NCBI RefSeq assembly: GCF_900110135.1 | Contig: NZ_FOCO01000006.1 | Coordinates: forward strand, 89,076 to 153,075 | Direction of reading: 5' to 3' | DNA length: 64,000 nucleotides | Source: Pseudorhodobacter antarcticus | Lineage (GTDB): Bacteria; Pseudomonadota; Alphaproteobacteria; Rhodobacterales; Rhodobacteraceae | Shown: piece after piece, positions 43,224-53,554 of the stretch | How positions within the stretch are numbered: the first letter of the stretch is position 1 | How the letters are laid out: the number at the start of each line of letters is the position of its first letter | Position numbers and translations under genes: made by a program | The notes under the pieces: model-generated | Told to the model about the DNA's origin: nothing | Seen by the model: the letters and a program-made list of their open reading frames with translations, nothing else | Databases searched by the model: none

Positions 43224-44531
43224 TTAGGCCAGCATCGACATCGGATTTTCCAGATTGTCGATCACTGCCGCAAGGAACGCGGCCCCCAATGCCCCGTCGA
43301 TCACGCGGTGATCCACGGACAGGGTCATTGACATCACGGTGGCCACCACAATGTCGCCTGCTGCGTTGACCACTGGCTTTTTCACCCCAGCACCGACCGC
43401 GAGGATGGAGCCGTGCGGTGGATTGATCACGGCGTCGAAATTATCGACCCCCATCATCCCAAGGTTGGAAATCGCGAAACTGCCACCTTGGTATTCATGC
43501 GGGGCCAGCTTTTTCGTTTTCGCGCGGCCTGCCAGATCTTTCATCTCCGCAGAAAGCGCCGATAGCGACTTTTGATGGGCGTCGCGCAAGACGGGGGTGA
43601 ACAGGCCCCCTTCGATCGCCACGGCCACGGCCACGTCGGATGGTTTCAGCTTCAAAATCCGGTCGCCTGCCCAAACGGCGTTGCAATCGGGTACCTCTTG
43701 CAGCGCATTGGCGCAGGCTTTGATGATGAAATCGTTGATCGACAGCTTGACCCCGCGCCCCTCCAACTGCTTGTTCAGCGTGGCGCGGAAGGCCATCAGC
43801 GCATCTAACTGCACATCGCGGCGCAGGTAGAAATGTGGGATGGTCTGTTTGGCCTCGGTCAAACGGGCGGCGATGGTTTTGCGCATCCCGTCCAGCGTGA
43901 CCTCTTTGTATTCGCGGTCTGCGAACATCTTTTTCACCTGATCTGCCGATGCACCAGTGGCCAACGCCGGGGCGGTGGTCGTCGCTGGGGCAGGGGCCGC
44001 GGCGGCGGTCGTAGAAGCCGATGCTGGAGCCGAGGCTTTTGCCCCTTCGACATCTGCTTTTACAATCCGGCCATGCGGGCCGGAGCCGGTGATCTGTGTC
44101 AGATCAACGCCTTTTTCTGCGGCAATGCGCCGGGCCAAGGGCGATGCAAACACGCGCGCGCCAGCAGGTTTGGGGACTGCAGCGGCGGTTGCGGCCTCAG
44201 CTGGGGCAGAGGCAACGGCCTCCGCCTTGGGGGCTGCGGCCTTGGGATCTGCGGCTTTGGGGGCGGCAACTGCGGCAGAGGCGTCTTCGCCTTCCTCCAG
44301 CAGCACCGCGATGGGGGTGTTTACTTTCACCCCTGCCGTGCCTTCGGCCACCAGAATTTTGCCCACGATCCCTTCATCGACCGCTTCAAATTCCATCGTC
44401 GCTTTGTCGGTTTCAATCTCGGCCATGATGTCGCCGGATTTTACCATATCGCCTTCTTTGACCAACCATTTGGCCAAAGTGCCTTCTTCCATCGTCGGGG
44501 AAAGCGCGGGCATTAAGATTTGGGTCGCCAT
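43224..44531 (-). CDS. pdhC: Pyruvate dehydrogenase E2, dihydrolipoyl acetyltransferase
   Basis: A 435-residue E2. One lipoyl domain (residues 1-80, Lys in [10 protein letters not shown]), an Ala/Pro linker, the E1/E3-binding domain ([33 protein letters not shown]) and the catalytic domain ending [20 protein letters not shown] with the His-Asp pair. It forms the complex core and passes acetyl groups to CoA. Third gene of pdhABC, 13 bp after pdhB. No lpd gene for E3 is in the window. Confidence 0.97.
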   Translation of the reverse strand: MATQILMPALSPTMEEGTLAKWLVKEGDMVKSGDIMAEIETDKATMEFEAVDEGIVGKILVAEGTAGVKVNTPIAVLLEEGEDASAAVAAPKAADPKAAAPKAEAVASAPAEAATAAAVPKPAGARVFASPLARRIAAEKGVDLTQITGSGPHGRIVKADVEGAKASAPASASTTAAAAPAPATTTAPALATGASADQVKKMFADREYKEVTLDGMRKTIAARLTEAKQTIPHFYLRRDVQLDALMAFRATLNKQLEGRGVKLSINDFIIKACANALQEVPDCNAVWAGDRILKLKPSDVAVAVAIEGGLFTPVLRDAHQKSLSALSAEMKDLAGRAKTKKLAPHEYQGGSFAISNLGMMGVDNFDAVINPPHGSILAVGAGVKKPVVNAAGDIVVATVMSMTLSVDHRVIDGALGAAFLAAVIDNLENPMSMLA

Positions 44532-44544
44532 TGTGCGTTTCTCC

Positions 44545-45939
44545 TTAACGGTAGCAGACGGATTTAACGGCCTCGACCACTTCCGCGGTCGTGATCAATG
44601 CGTGCTTTTCAAGGCCAGCGGCATAAGGCATCGGCACGTCCTTGCCGGTGCAGTTGATCACGGGCGCGTCCAGATAGTCGAACGCGCGTTCCATGATCGT
44701 GGCCGACAGGTGGTTGCCAATCGCACCCACAGGCCAGCCTTCTTCCACCGTGACGCAGCGGTTGGTTTTCATGACCGATGCCAGCACCGTGTCGTAATCC
44801 AGCGGGCGCAGGGTGCGCAGGTCGATCACTTCGGCGGAAATGCCATCCTCGGCCAGCTTATCCGCCGCCTCCAGCGCATAGGTCATGCCGATGCCAAAGG
44901 AGATGATGGTCACATCCGTGCCTTCACGCCAGATGCGGGCCTTGCCAAAGGGAATGGTGAAATCAGGCAGGTCCGGCACCTCAAAGGATTTGCCGTACAT
45001 GATTTCGTTTTCAAGGAAGATCACCGGGTTCGGGTCGCGGATCGCCTGTTTCAACAGCCCTTTTGCATCGGCGGCCGAATAGGGCATGACAACTTTCAGG
45101 CCCGGCACGGCGGCATACCACGCGGCAAAACACTGGCTGTGCTGCGCGCCCACGCGGGCGGCGGCCCCGTTGGCCCCCCGGAACACGATGGGACAGCCCA
45201 TTTGGCCGCCCGACATGTAAAGGGTTTTGGCGGCCGAGTTCAGCAGATGGTCAATCGCCTGCAGCGCAAAGTTGAAGGTCATAAATTCAACGATGGGGTT
45301 GAGGCCCGCAAATGCCGACCCAACCGCGATACCGGCAAAGCCGTGTTCGGTGATAGGTGTGTCAACCACACGTTTGGGGCCAAATTCGTCCAGCATCCCT
45401 TGGCTGATTTTGTAAGCGCCTTGGTATTCGCCAATCTCTTCGCCCATCAAATACACGCGGTCGTTTGCGCGCATTTCTTCGGACATCGCCTCGCGCAGCG
45501 CCTCGCGCACGGTCATGGTTTTCATCGGCGTGCCTTCTGGCCAATCTGGCGAGGCATTGGATTTGACCGCCACAGGGGCCGATTTCGCCGCAGAACCTTT
45601 TCCGCGGGGAAGGTTTTCTTCTTTGGAATCAGTGGCTTGTTCATCATTCGTTAAGGTTTTGGCCGCGGGCGCTGCCTTAACATCATCGGCGGATTCGCCT
45701 TCTTCAACCAGCACGCAGATTGGCGTGTTGACTTTGACGTTGGCAGTGCCTTCGGCGATCAGGATTTTGCCCACGATGCCTTCGTCGACCGCTTCAAATT
45801 CCATCGTTGCTTTGTCGGTTTCAATTTCGGCCATGATCTGACCGGATTTGACGGTATCGCCTTCTTTGACCAACCATTTGGCCAATGTGCCTTCTTCCAT
45901 CGTTGGGGAAAGGGCCGGCATTAGGATTTGTATTGCCAT
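44545..45939 (-). CDS. pdhB: Pyruvate dehydrogenase E1 beta with N-terminal lipoyl domain
   Basis: A 464-residue protein. Residues 1-80 form a lipoyl domain nearly identical to that of pdhC ([28 protein letters not shown], lipoyl-Lys in [10 protein letters not shown]), then an acidic linker and the transketolase-like E1 beta: [50 protein letters not shown] and [17 protein letters not shown]. Lipoylated E1 beta is known in several alphaproteobacteria. The ATG at 45939 is the domain start; the frame is open to 45975. Confidence 0.96.
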   Translation of the reverse strand: MAIQILMPALSPTMEEGTLAKWLVKEGDTVKSGQIMAEIETDKATMEFEAVDEGIVGKILIAEGTANVKVNTPICVLVEEGESADDVKAAPAAKTLTNDEQATDSKEENLPRGKGSAAKSAPVAVKSNASPDWPEGTPMKTMTVREALREAMSEEMRANDRVYLMGEEIGEYQGAYKISQGMLDEFGPKRVVDTPITEHGFAGIAVGSAFAGLNPIVEFMTFNFALQAIDHLLNSAAKTLYMSGGQMGCPIVFRGANGAAARVGAQHSQCFAAWYAAVPGLKVVMPYSAADAKGLLKQAIRDPNPVIFLENEIMYGKSFEVPDLPDFTIPFGKARIWREGTDVTIISFGIGMTYALEAADKLAEDGISAEVIDLRTLRPLDYDTVLASVMKTNRCVTVEEGWPVGAIGNHLSATIMERAFDYLDAPVINCTGKDVPMPYAAGLEKHALITTAEVVEAVKSVCYR

Positions 45940-45953
45940 GTTTTGGGTCCCCC

Positions 45954-46943
45954 TCAGGCGTAAATATCTGTCCAAAGCTCTGCAAGCGCAGGCTCCGGGC
46001 TGTCTTTGGCGAATTCGGCGGCGGCGTTGACGGTTGCCTTGATTTCCTTGTCGATCACTTTCAGATCATCCTCGGACGCATGGCCGCCTTGGACCAGCAA
46101 ATCGCGGACGTGATCGATGGGATCTTTTTCATCCTTCATCTTTTGCACTTCCTCGCGGGTGCGGTATTTCGCGGGGTCAGACATCGAATGGCCACGGTAA
46201 CGGTAGGTCATCATTTCCAAAATATAGGGGCCATTGCCCGCGCGGCACACCGCCACAGCCTTTTCAGCGGCGGCTTTTACGGCCAGCACATCCATGCCGT
46301 CCACAGCCTCGCCCTTGATGCCATACGCGGCGCCGCGTTCCCACAATGTCTTGGAATGGGTGGAGCGTTTGACGGACGTGCCCATCGCATAGCCGTTGTT
46401 TTCAATCACGAAAACAATCGGCAGTTTCCAAAGTTCGGCCATATTGTAAGTTTCGTACACCTGGCCTTGGTTTGCCGCACCGTCACCGAAATAGGTGAAC
46501 GACACGTTGTCATTGCCAAGGTATTTGTCGGCAAAGGCAAGGCCCGCACCAAGGGGTACTTGCGCGCCCACAATGCCGTGGCCACCATAAAAATGCTTCT
46601 CCTTAGAGAACATGTGCATGGAGCCGCCTTTGCCTTTTGAATAGCCGTCCTCGCGGCCCGTCAATTCGGCCATCACACCTTTTGGGTCCATCCCGCAGGC
46701 CAACATATGGCCGTGGTCGCGGTAGCTGGTGATGCGCTTGTCACCTTCTTTGGTCGCCGCCTCGATCCCCACAACAACGGCTTCTTGGCCGATGTAGAGG
46801 TGACAAAACCCCCCGATTAGGCCCATGCCGTAAAGCTGACCTGCTTTTTCCTCGAATCGCCGGATCATCAGCATTTCGCGGTAAAAGCCCATCAGGTCTT
46901 CTTTGGATGTATTTGATTTCGTGGGTTTCTTCTCTGCGGCCAT
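45954..46943 (-). CDS. pdhA: Pyruvate dehydrogenase E1 alpha
   Basis: A 329-residue TPP-binding subunit. Motifs: the TPP block [35 protein letters not shown], the phosphorylation-loop region [15 protein letters not shown] and [14 protein letters not shown]. The ATG at 46943 has GGAGGG eight bases upstream. First gene of the pdhABC operon, 14 bp before pdhB. Confidence 0.97.
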   Translation of the reverse strand: MAAEKKPTKSNTSKEDLMGFYREMLMIRRFEEKAGQLYGMGLIGGFCHLYIGQEAVVVGIEAATKEGDKRITSYRDHGHMLACGMDPKGVMAELTGREDGYSKGKGGSMHMFSKEKHFYGGHGIVGAQVPLGAGLAFADKYLGNDNVSFTYFGDGAANQGQVYETYNMAELWKLPIVFVIENNGYAMGTSVKRSTHSKTLWERGAAYGIKGEAVDGMDVLAVKAAAEKAVAVCRAGNGPYILEMMTYRYRGHSMSDPAKYRTREEVQKMKDEKDPIDHVRDLLVQGGHASEDDLKVIDKEIKATVNAAAEFAKDSPEPALAELWTDIYA

Positions 46944-46970
46944 CGCGCGCACCCTCCCTCAAGGATAATA

Positions 46971-46988
46971 TAGTTCAGTGTTAAACTA
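46971..46988 (-). promoter_or_regulatory. Palindromic operator-like site before pdhA
   Basis: TAGTTCAGTGTTAAACTA: TAGTT and AACTA arms plus an inner A/T match give an 18-bp imperfect palindrome 28-45 bp before the pdhA ATG. TATATTAT next to it on the minus strand could be the -10. A PdhR-like repressor site is a reasonable guess. Confidence 0.4.
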
Positions 46989-47027
46989 CTTTGAGGGATA
47001 CGGAAAAACAAGGGTTTTTTGGGCGGA

Positions 47028-47330
47028 TCAGCGGATCACGATTTCATCGGCGCGCAGATAACCCAGCACATCGCGGGCCTGTTCATCCAGCAGATCAAGG
47101 TCAAGATAGCTGTCAGACAGGCGCAGGGTAAGGTTTTGCATGCGGGCAAGTTCGATGCGCAATTCGTCGCGTTGCTGGGTCAGCACACGTTCTTCGGCGC
47201 GCAATTGGACGTGGCGGAACACGCCGTAATCGCCCTGCACGGCGGCAAAGGTGAAATAACCGCCAAGGCTGATCGCGGCGATCATCAAGAGCAGCGAGGT
47301 GATTGCTGGGCGGGATTTTGGGGTGGTCAT
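47028..47330 (-). CDS. ftsB: Septum formation initiator, FtsB/DivIC family
   Basis: A 100-residue bitopic membrane protein: a short cytoplasmic start, a transmembrane helix (ITSLLLMIAAISLGGYFTFAAV) and a periplasmic coiled coil (VQLRAEERVLTQQRDELRIELARMQNLTLRLSD) ending LDEQARDVLGYLRADEIVI. It joins FtsL and FtsQ in the divisome. The ATG at 47330 starts it; the longer open frame to 47498 lacks coding character. Confidence 0.88.
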   Translation of the reverse strand: MTTPKSRPAITSLLLMIAAISLGGYFTFAAVQGDYGVFRHVQLRAEERVLTQQRDELRIELARMQNLTLRLSDSYLDLDLLDEQARDVLGYLRADEIVIR

Positions 47331-47430
47331 ATGCTGCCTCGTACCCTCTGACTCGGGGTTTGGAGTAGTATGGCACAGCCGATTCGCAAAGGGAATCCCC
47401 CCTTGTGGGAATTCCCTTGTTTTTGCCGGA

Positions 47431-48324
47431 TTATCCGGCGATGGACGCCGCGTGGATGCTGGCGATCGCGTGGCCCAGCGTTGCGTCAAATTCGGCATCG
47501 GTTTGCTGCGCGCTCAGCCCTTCGGACAACGCGCGGCTGAAGCTGGCGATGATGCCTTGGTTTTGCGCAAGGATGGCGTTGGCTGCGTCGCGGGCATGGC
47601 CGCCGGACAGGGCGACGACCTTCATCACGCCGGGATGATCCACCAAAGCTTTGTAATGGTTGGCGTTTGTGGGCAGCGACAGTTTCAGCATCACCTGTTG
47701 GCCTTTTGGCAGCAGGTCCAGATGGCGCAGCAGGGCGGTTTGCAGCAGCGCCTCCGCCTCCGCCTTGTCGGCGATCGAAATGGTGACTTCCGGCTCCAAG
47801 ATTGGCATCAGGCCAGCGGTAGTGATTTGCGCACCCACGGCGAATTGCTGCGCCACGATCGCCTCAATCCCCTTGGCGTTTGCGGCGTTAATGACAGAGC
47901 GTTCTTTGGTGCCAAAAATCCCGCCCTTTGCCGCGCGGGCCAAAAGCGCGTCCAGATCGGGCATCGGTTTCATCAGCTGCACGCCGTCTGCCTCCGCCTC
48001 CAGCCCTTTGTCGATTTTCAAAAACGGCACCACACCGCGCTTTTCCCACAGATAGGTCGCGGTGGGCAGGCCATCGACCATGCGGTCCATCGTTTGTTCA
48101 AACAAAATGGCCCCGACCACTTTATCGCCCGTAAAGGCGGGCGATTGCATGATGCGGGCGCGCATGGCATGGATCAAATCATACATTTCGGCGTCGGTGC
48201 TATAGGCATTTTGCGCCACGCCATATAGCCCCAGCGCCTTTGGCGTCGATCCGCCCGATTGGTCCAGCGCCGCGATAAAGCCCGCGCCGCGTTGCATCTG
48301 TTGGGTCATTGCGCTGTTTGGCAT
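47431..48324 (-). CDS. fda: Fructose-bisphosphate aldolase class I
   Basis: A 297-residue class I aldolase that cleaves fructose 1,6-bisphosphate by a Schiff base. Family features: RGAGFIAALDQSGGSTPKALGLYGV, MRARIMQSPAFTGDKVVGAILFEQTMDRMVDGLPTATYLW, FLKIDKGLEAEADGVQLMKPMPDLD and the catalytic-Lys block EVTISIADKAEAE to VMLKLSLPTN. It lies next to pgk on the same strand. Confidence 0.93.
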   Translation of the reverse strand: MPNSAMTQQMQRGAGFIAALDQSGGSTPKALGLYGVAQNAYSTDAEMYDLIHAMRARIMQSPAFTGDKVVGAILFEQTMDRMVDGLPTATYLWEKRGVVPFLKIDKGLEAEADGVQLMKPMPDLDALLARAAKGGIFGTKERSVINAANAKGIEAIVAQQFAVGAQITTAGLMPILEPEVTISIADKAEAEALLQTALLRHLDLLPKGQQVMLKLSLPTNANHYKALVDHPGVMKVVALSGGHARDAANAILAQNQGIIASFSRALSEGLSAQQTDAEFDATLGHAIASIHAASIAG

Positions 48325-48467
48325 GGGCTATCCTATCGGTGACAAAGGGCCGTTGGCCCGGTTGGCACCCCCATAGCGACAAGCGTGTAGGCGTTCAATT
48401 CTGTTGGCGCTAACGGGTTGTAAATAAGGTCAATTGAGATGTTTCACCCGACCGTAGGCGCCAGCGA

Positions 48468-49661
48468 TCAGTCTTTTAACGCCGCGATGCCGGGCAAATC
48501 CTTTCCTTCCATCCACTCCAAAAACGCGCCGCCCGCGCTGGAGATATAGGTGAATTGATTTGCCACCCCGGCCTTGTTCAAGGCCGCAACCGTATCGCCG
48601 CCGCCCGCGACCGACACTAGGCTGCCTGCTATGGTCAACGTGCCTACGGCCTGCGCAGCGGCGTTGGTGGCGGCGTCAAAGGGGGCGATTTCAAACGCGC
48701 CCAAGGGGCCATTCCAGATCAGCGTGCGGGCCTGCGTGAAAACGGCCACGATTTTGGCAACGGTTTGCGGCCCGGCGTCCAAAATCATTGCATCCGCCGG
48801 GCAATCGCCCACGGGCAAGGTGTCAGACGCGGCCCCCGCCTTAAATTGGCGCGCCACCACGATGTCGTGGGGCAGGTGGATGGTGCAGCCTGCGGCGGTC
48901 GCCTTGGCCAAAATCGCCAGTGCGGTATCGGCCATGTCGCGTTCGGCCAGACTTTTGCCCACCTCAATCCCTTGGGCGACCAAAAACGTGTTGGCCATGC
49001 CGCCACCGATCACCAGATGATCGACTTTGGTCACCAGGTTGCCGATCAAATCCAGCTTGGTTGATACTTTGGCCCCACCCACTACGGCCACCAACGGCCG
49101 CGTCGGCGCACCCAAGGCAGCATCAAGCGCTGTCAATTCGGCTTGCATCAAACGGCCCGCGCAATGGGGCAGCAGGCGCGCGATGCCTTCGGTGCTGGCA
49201 TGCGCGCGGTGGGCGGCAGAAAAGGCGTCATTGACGTAAATATCGCCCAAGGCGGCAAGGCTGGCGGCCATCATGGGGTCGTTTTTCTCCTCGCCCGCGT
49301 GGAAACGGGTGTTTTCCAGCAAGACGACCTCGCCGGCTTCCATCGCGGAAATGGCGGTTTTGGCAGGCCCGCCGATACAATCTGTGGCGAAATGCAGCTT
49401 TACGGGGCCCAGTGCGGCTTGCAGGGCCGGCACAATTTGCGCCAAACTCATCGCGGGCACAACTTGCCCTTTGGGGCGGTCAAAATGCGCCAGCAAAACG
49501 GGTTTGCCGCCCGCCGCCAAAATATCGGTGATCGTGGGGATGATGCGATCAATCCGGGTAGTGTCGGTGACTTGACCGTTTTCCATCGGCACGTTCACAT
49601 CGACCCGCACAAGGGCCACTTTGCCCGCAAGGGTCATGTCGTCCAGCGTTTTCCAAGCCAT
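48468..49661 (-). CDS. pgk: Phosphoglycerate kinase
   Basis: A 397-residue glycolytic kinase. [15 protein letters not shown] gives the N-terminal substrate site, [16 protein letters not shown] the hinge region, and the C-terminal nucleotide site is seen in [17 protein letters not shown] and [16 protein letters not shown]. The ATG at 49661 follows GGGAGG; the frame is open to 49751. Confidence 0.97.
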   Translation of the reverse strand: MAWKTLDDMTLAGKVALVRVDVNVPMENGQVTDTTRIDRIIPTITDILAAGGKPVLLAHFDRPKGQVVPAMSLAQIVPALQAALGPVKLHFATDCIGGPAKTAISAMEAGEVVLLENTRFHAGEEKNDPMMAASLAALGDIYVNDAFSAAHRAHASTEGIARLLPHCAGRLMQAELTALDAALGAPTRPLVAVVGGAKVSTKLDLIGNLVTKVDHLVIGGGMANTFLVAQGIEVGKSLAERDMADTALAILAKATAAGCTIHLPHDIVVARQFKAGAASDTLPVGDCPADAMILDAGPQTVAKIVAVFTQARTLIWNGPLGAFEIAPFDAATNAAAQAVGTLTIAGSLVSVAGGGDTVAALNKAGVANQFTYISSAGGAFLEWMEGKDLPGIAALKD

Positions 49662-49800
49662 TTGGGCCTCCCATTCATTCAGCCCTTTCCATCCTATCGG
49701 GGGGCCGCCGTCAAGGTTTGGGCGGGGCTTGATGGGGTTTGCCCTTTTCAATGGGCCTTTGGGCTATTAGATTGTGGGCATAAATGAACAGGAGGCCCAG

Positions 49801-50307
49801 ATGGCTGAGTATAAAGACCCCGAAAACACCGTTTTGATCGAACTTAAAGGCGGCACGGTTGTGATTGAGCTGTTGGCCGATGTGGCCCCGCTGCACACCG
49901 CCCGGATGAAGGCGCTGGCGCGCGCTGGCGCTTATGACAACGTGTGTTTTCACCGCGTGATTGATGGGTTTATGGCCCAGACCGGCGATGTGGAACATGG
50001 CGATATGGAAGACGGGTTCAACCTGCGCCGCGCGGGCACAGGCGGCTCCGATATGCCCGACGTAAAGGCAGAATTTTCCAAACTGCCCCATGCACGCGGC
50101 ACGTTGGGGGCGGCGCGGTCGTCCAACCCGGATTCGGCCAACAGCCAATTTTTCATCAGCTTCAAGGACAATGACTTCTTGAATGGGCAATATACGGTTT
50201 ATGGCCGCGTGATTTCCGGGATGGAACATGTCGATGCCATCGCCAAGGGAGAGCCGCCCGCAGCCCCCGACCGGATGATTTCGGTCAAGGTGGCCGCAGA
50301 TGCGTAA
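49801..50307 (+). CDS. Peptidyl-prolyl isomerase, cyclophilin type, cytoplasmic
   Basis: A 168-residue cyclophilin without a signal peptide: FHRVIDGFMAQTGDVEHGD, SNPDSANSQFFISFKDNDFLNGQYTVYGRVISGMEHVD. The usual FxQGGD site reads FMAQTGD, as in this alphaproteobacterial subgroup. AGGAGG precedes the ATG at 49801. Its end overlaps the next cyclophilin gene by 8 nt. Confidence 0.93.
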   Translation: MAEYKDPENTVLIELKGGTVVIELLADVAPLHTARMKALARAGAYDNVCFHRVIDGFMAQTGDVEHGDMEDGFNLRRAGTGGSDMPDVKAEFSKLPHARGTLGAARSSNPDSANSQFFISFKDNDFLNGQYTVYGRVISGMEHVDAIAKGEPPAAPDRMISVKVAADA

Positions 50308-50911
50308 GGAAAACATGATCGCAGGCGGCGTTTTCGCGCTGGGGCTGGCGGTTTTGGGCGGCTGGACGCTGTCCCATACAGCAAGCCCTGCGATGGCGCA
50401 GGCTGTCGACGGGCCGGGGCCGAATTTGGTGATTGCGGTGGACGGCACGGCAAAAGGGACGGTCGTGATCGACATGCTGTCCGATCTGGCACCCTTGCAT
50501 GTGGCGCAGATCACCGCGCTTGCGGTATCCGGGGCCTATGATGGTGTGGTGTTTCACCGCGTGATTGATGGGTTCATGGCGCAGACCGGCGATGTGGAAT
50601 TTGGAAAATCCAGCGGTGACACCTCGCAGGCGGGGATGGGCGGGTCGTCGATGCCCGACATCAAGGCAGAGTTTTCAAGCCAAACTTTCGATCGCGGTAT
50701 CGTGGGCATGGCGCGAGGCGGCAGCCCAGATTCCGCCAACAGCCAGTTTTTCATCATGTTCGCGCCGGGGCCGTCTTTGGACAGCCAATACACGGTCGTG
50801 GGGCGCGTGATTGAAGGGATGGACGTGGTCGATCAAATCAAACGCGGCGCAGGCAGCAATGGTGAGGTCAATGGACCCGACCAGATGGTGTCCGTTACGG
50901 TGCAAAACTAA
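50300..50911 (+). CDS. Peptidyl-prolyl isomerase, cyclophilin type, exported
   Basis: A 203-residue cyclophilin with a signal peptide or N-terminal anchor (NMIAGGVFALGLAVLGGWTLSHTASPAMAQA). The catalytic part repeats the motifs of the upstream gene: FHRVIDGFMAQTGDVEFG, GSPDSANSQFFIMFAPGPSLDSQYTVVGRVIEGMDVVD. The two probably arose by duplication, one kept for the cytoplasm and one for the periplasm. Confidence 0.93.
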   Translation: MRKENMIAGGVFALGLAVLGGWTLSHTASPAMAQAVDGPGPNLVIAVDGTAKGTVVIDMLSDLAPLHVAQITALAVSGAYDGVVFHRVIDGFMAQTGDVEFGKSSGDTSQAGMGGSSMPDIKAEFSSQTFDRGIVGMARGGSPDSANSQFFIMFAPGPSLDSQYTVVGRVIEGMDVVDQIKRGAGSNGEVNGPDQMVSVTVQN

Positions 50912-51032
50912 CGTTTTTGCCCGCATTGCACCTTTGCGATGCGGGCAAGAAATCGCGCGCGATCCAATCTCTAACCAACTGAATTTAAAAGACTTCTCAT
51001 TTTCCATTAACCGAATTTTAACCTGCGCCTGC

Positions 51033-51107
51033 ATTTCATCTTGGCAAAAATACCTCGGGGGGTCCGGGGGGCTGGCCCCCCGGCTTACTCTCGCGGCAAG
51101 CGCCGGG
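51033..51107 (-). repeat. Dispersed GC-rich hairpin repeat, spacer copy 2
   Basis: Read on the minus strand: GCGCTTGCC, AAGCC-GGGGGG-CCAG-CCCCCC hairpin, GGACCCCCCGAGGTATTTTT, GCCAAGATGAAATG. It matches 23916-23979 part for part. It lies between the exported cyclophilin and tyrS and could help end both transcripts. The rest of the spacer 50912-51117 is AT-richer with no gene. Confidence 0.7.
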
Positions 51108-51117
51108 TGGCAGCCCT

Positions 51118-52365
51118 TTAGCCCAGAACAATCAACGCGTGGCGCTTGCGGCCTGCGGTCAGTTTGATCGGCTGCGCCAGGTCGGCGGCCGTGACCATCT
51201 GCCCCTCCATCACCGCTGTGTCGTTCATCCGCGCGCCGCCTTCAACGATCAGGCGTTTTGCGTCCTTGCCGGATTTCGCGAGGCCGGAGGTGACGAACAA
51301 GGACGACACTGACAGGCCGTTGGCGAGGTCTGCGGGTGTCACGGTGAAGGTGGGCAGCTCGTCGCCGGTGCCGCCACGTTCAAACACATCGCGCGCGGTG
51401 GCTTCGGCCGCTGCCGCCGCGTCGGCGCCGTGGCACAGGGTGGTGACTTCGTTGGCGAGGATGACTTTGGCGCTGTTGATCTCGGACCCTGCCAATGCGC
51501 CCAAGCGGTCACATTCTGCGACGGGCAGTTCGGTATATAGCTTTAGGAACCGGCCCACATCGGCGTCGGTGCTGTTGCGCCAAAACTGCCAAAACTCATA
51601 GGGCGACAGCATATCGGCGTTCAGCCACATTGCGCCGCCTTGGCTTTTGCCCATTTTCTTGCCGTCCGATGTGGTCAGCAAAGGCGAGGTGAGGCCAAAG
51701 ATTTGCGCGTCGATCACCCGGCGTGTCAGATCAATCCCGTTGATGATATTGCCCCATTGATCGGAGCCGCCCATCTGCAACAAACACCCGTAACGGCGGT
51801 TAAGTTCCAAGAAATCATAGGCTTGGAGGATCATATAGTTGAATTCCAGAAAAGACAGCGATTGTTCGCGGTCCAGCCGGGATTTCACAGATTCGAATGA
51901 CAGCATCCGGTTGATGGAAAAATGCCGCCCAATGTCGCGCAGAAAATCAAGGTAGTTCAACCCGTCCAGCCATTCGGCGTTGTTCAGCATGATCGCATCG
52001 GTCGGCCCGTCACCATAGGCAAGGTATTTGGCAAACACCTGCTGCATGCCTGCGATGTTTTCGTTGATTTGCGTGGGCGACAGCAGCGGGCGTTCATCGG
52101 CGCGAAAGCTGGGGTCGCCGACTTTGGTGGTGCCGCCGCCCATCAAGGTGATCGGTTTGTGCCCGGTTTTTTGCAACCAACGCAGCATCATAATGTTCAA
52201 CAAATGGCCGACATGCAGCGATTTTGCCGTGGCGTCATAGCCGATATAGGTTGGCACGATGCCTTTGACCAAAGCTGCATCCAACGCTTGATAATCGGTA
52301 CAATCGGCCAAAAAGCCGCGTTCCATCATCACGCGCATGAAGTCCGATTTTGCATGGTAGGTCAT
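51118..52365 (-). CDS. tyrS: Tyrosyl-tRNA synthetase
   Basis: A 415-residue class I synthetase. The HIGH-like motif is HVGHL in [16 protein letters not shown], the tyrosine pocket has [19 protein letters not shown], the KMSKS-like loop reads [13 protein letters not shown], and a C-terminal S4 domain follows ([26 protein letters not shown]). The ATG at 52365 is preceded by GAGAGCCCT; the frame is open far upstream through anmK in antisense. Confidence 0.96.
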   Translation of the reverse strand: MTYHAKSDFMRVMMERGFLADCTDYQALDAALVKGIVPTYIGYDATAKSLHVGHLLNIMMLRWLQKTGHKPITLMGGGTTKVGDPSFRADERPLLSPTQINENIAGMQQVFAKYLAYGDGPTDAIMLNNAEWLDGLNYLDFLRDIGRHFSINRMLSFESVKSRLDREQSLSFLEFNYMILQAYDFLELNRRYGCLLQMGGSDQWGNIINGIDLTRRVIDAQIFGLTSPLLTTSDGKKMGKSQGGAMWLNADMLSPYEFWQFWRNSTDADVGRFLKLYTELPVAECDRLGALAGSEINSAKVILANEVTTLCHGADAAAAAEATARDVFERGGTGDELPTFTVTPADLANGLSVSSLFVTSGLAKSGKDAKRLIVEGGARMNDTAVMEGQMVTAADLAQPIKLTAGRKRHALIVLG

Positions 52366-52398
52366 AGGGCTCTCGTGCTTTATAAGGATTATCATGCG

Positions 52399-52427
52399 CG
52401 TATAGCGGGGCGGCGGGGTGCCGTCAA
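52399..52427 (-). promoter_or_regulatory. Promoter of tyrS
   Basis: Minus strand TTGACG (52422-52427), 17-nt spacer, TATACG (52399-52404). The start would be about 52392, giving a 27-nt leader. Confidence 0.65.
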
Positions 52428-52437
52428 AGGGGGCTTT

Positions 52438-53532
52438 ATGTTGAAGGCGGGGCCGGTTTGGGCGTTGGGGGCGATGTCGGGGACATCGTTGGACGGGGTG
52501 GACGCGGCGATGGTGTTGACGGACGGGCAGCGGATTTTGGAATTTGGGCACACCGCTTACCGCGCCTATTCGGCGGACGAGCGCGATGTTTTGCGCGCGG
52601 GTTTTGGCCTGTGGCCCGGCGATGCGGGCGTCCATGCTGTGGCGGAGGTGGTGGAGGCCGCCCATGCTGCCGTGCTGGGGCTATTTGACGGGGCCGAATT
52701 GGTGGGGTTTCACGGCCAAACGCTGGCGCATGATCCGGGCGGGCGCGGCACGCATCAAGCGGGGTCGGGGGCGGTGTTGGCGCAGGTGTTGGGCCTGCCT
52801 GTGGTTTGGGATTTTCGGTCGGCGGATGTGGAATTGGGCGGGCAGGGTGCACCATTGGTGCCGTTTTTCCATTTTGCCTGTGCGAAATTTATTGGCGCAG
52901 ATGGCCCCGTGGCGTTTTTGAATTTGGGCGGGGTGGGGAATGTAACGTGGGTGGACCCGCGCCACGGGTCGGCGGATGCGCCCGGCGCGTGTTTGGCGTT
53001 TGATACCGGGCCTGCCAATGCGCCGATCAATGATTTGATGTTGGCGCGGTTGGGGTTGGACCGGGACGAAGGCGGCGCGCTGGCCGCAAGCGGTGTGCCC
53101 GATGATACGATCTTGGCGCAGTTTTTGGCGCATCCGTTTTTCTTCAAGATGCCGCCGAAGTCGTTGGATCGCAATGATTTTGCGGGATTGTTGGCGGCGG
53201 TGGCGGACTTGCCTGATGCGGATGCGGCGGCGACCCTGACCTATGCGGCGGCGGCGGCGGTGGCGCGGGGCGCGGAGCATTTTCCCGCGCGCGTGTCACG
53301 TTTGTTGGTGACGGGCGGCGGGCGGCATAATGCGGTTTTGATGGAGGCGTTGGCGCAGTTGATGGACTGCGCGGTGGTGCCTGTGGAGGCGGTTGGTTTG
53401 GACGGTGATATGCTGGAGGCGCAGGCGTTTGGCTATTTGGCGGCGCGGGTGGCGATGGGGTTGTCCACGTCCTGTCCCAGCACCACGGGCGTGCGCGCGG
53501 CGATTGGTGGTGGGCAGATCAGCCGGCCCTGA
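52438..53532 (+). CDS. anmK: Anhydro-N-acetylmuramic acid kinase
   Basis: A 364-residue sugar kinase that recycles anhydroMurNAc from the cell wall. [21 protein letters not shown] is the ATP-binding phosphate loop region, followed by [41 protein letters not shown] and [16 protein letters not shown]. The start ATG at 52438 is after a G-rich stretch. Divergent from tyrS with a 72-bp spacer. Confidence 0.95.
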   Translation: MLKAGPVWALGAMSGTSLDGVDAAMVLTDGQRILEFGHTAYRAYSADERDVLRAGFGLWPGDAGVHAVAEVVEAAHAAVLGLFDGAELVGFHGQTLAHDPGGRGTHQAGSGAVLAQVLGLPVVWDFRSADVELGGQGAPLVPFFHFACAKFIGADGPVAFLNLGGVGNVTWVDPRHGSADAPGACLAFDTGPANAPINDLMLARLGLDRDEGGALAASGVPDDTILAQFLAHPFFFKMPPKSLDRNDFAGLLAAVADLPDADAAATLTYAAAAAVARGAEHFPARVSRLLVTGGGRHNAVLMEALAQLMDCAVVPVEAVGLDGDMLEAQAFGYLAARVAMGLSTSCPSTTGVRAAIGGGQISRP

Positions 53533-53554
53533 GGCATTAGGTCGGGGTGGGGGT

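Noticed and set aside
43957..45654. 565-codon plus-strand frame over pdhC-pdhB
   Set aside because: Shadow of the pdh genes; composition is low in coding character.
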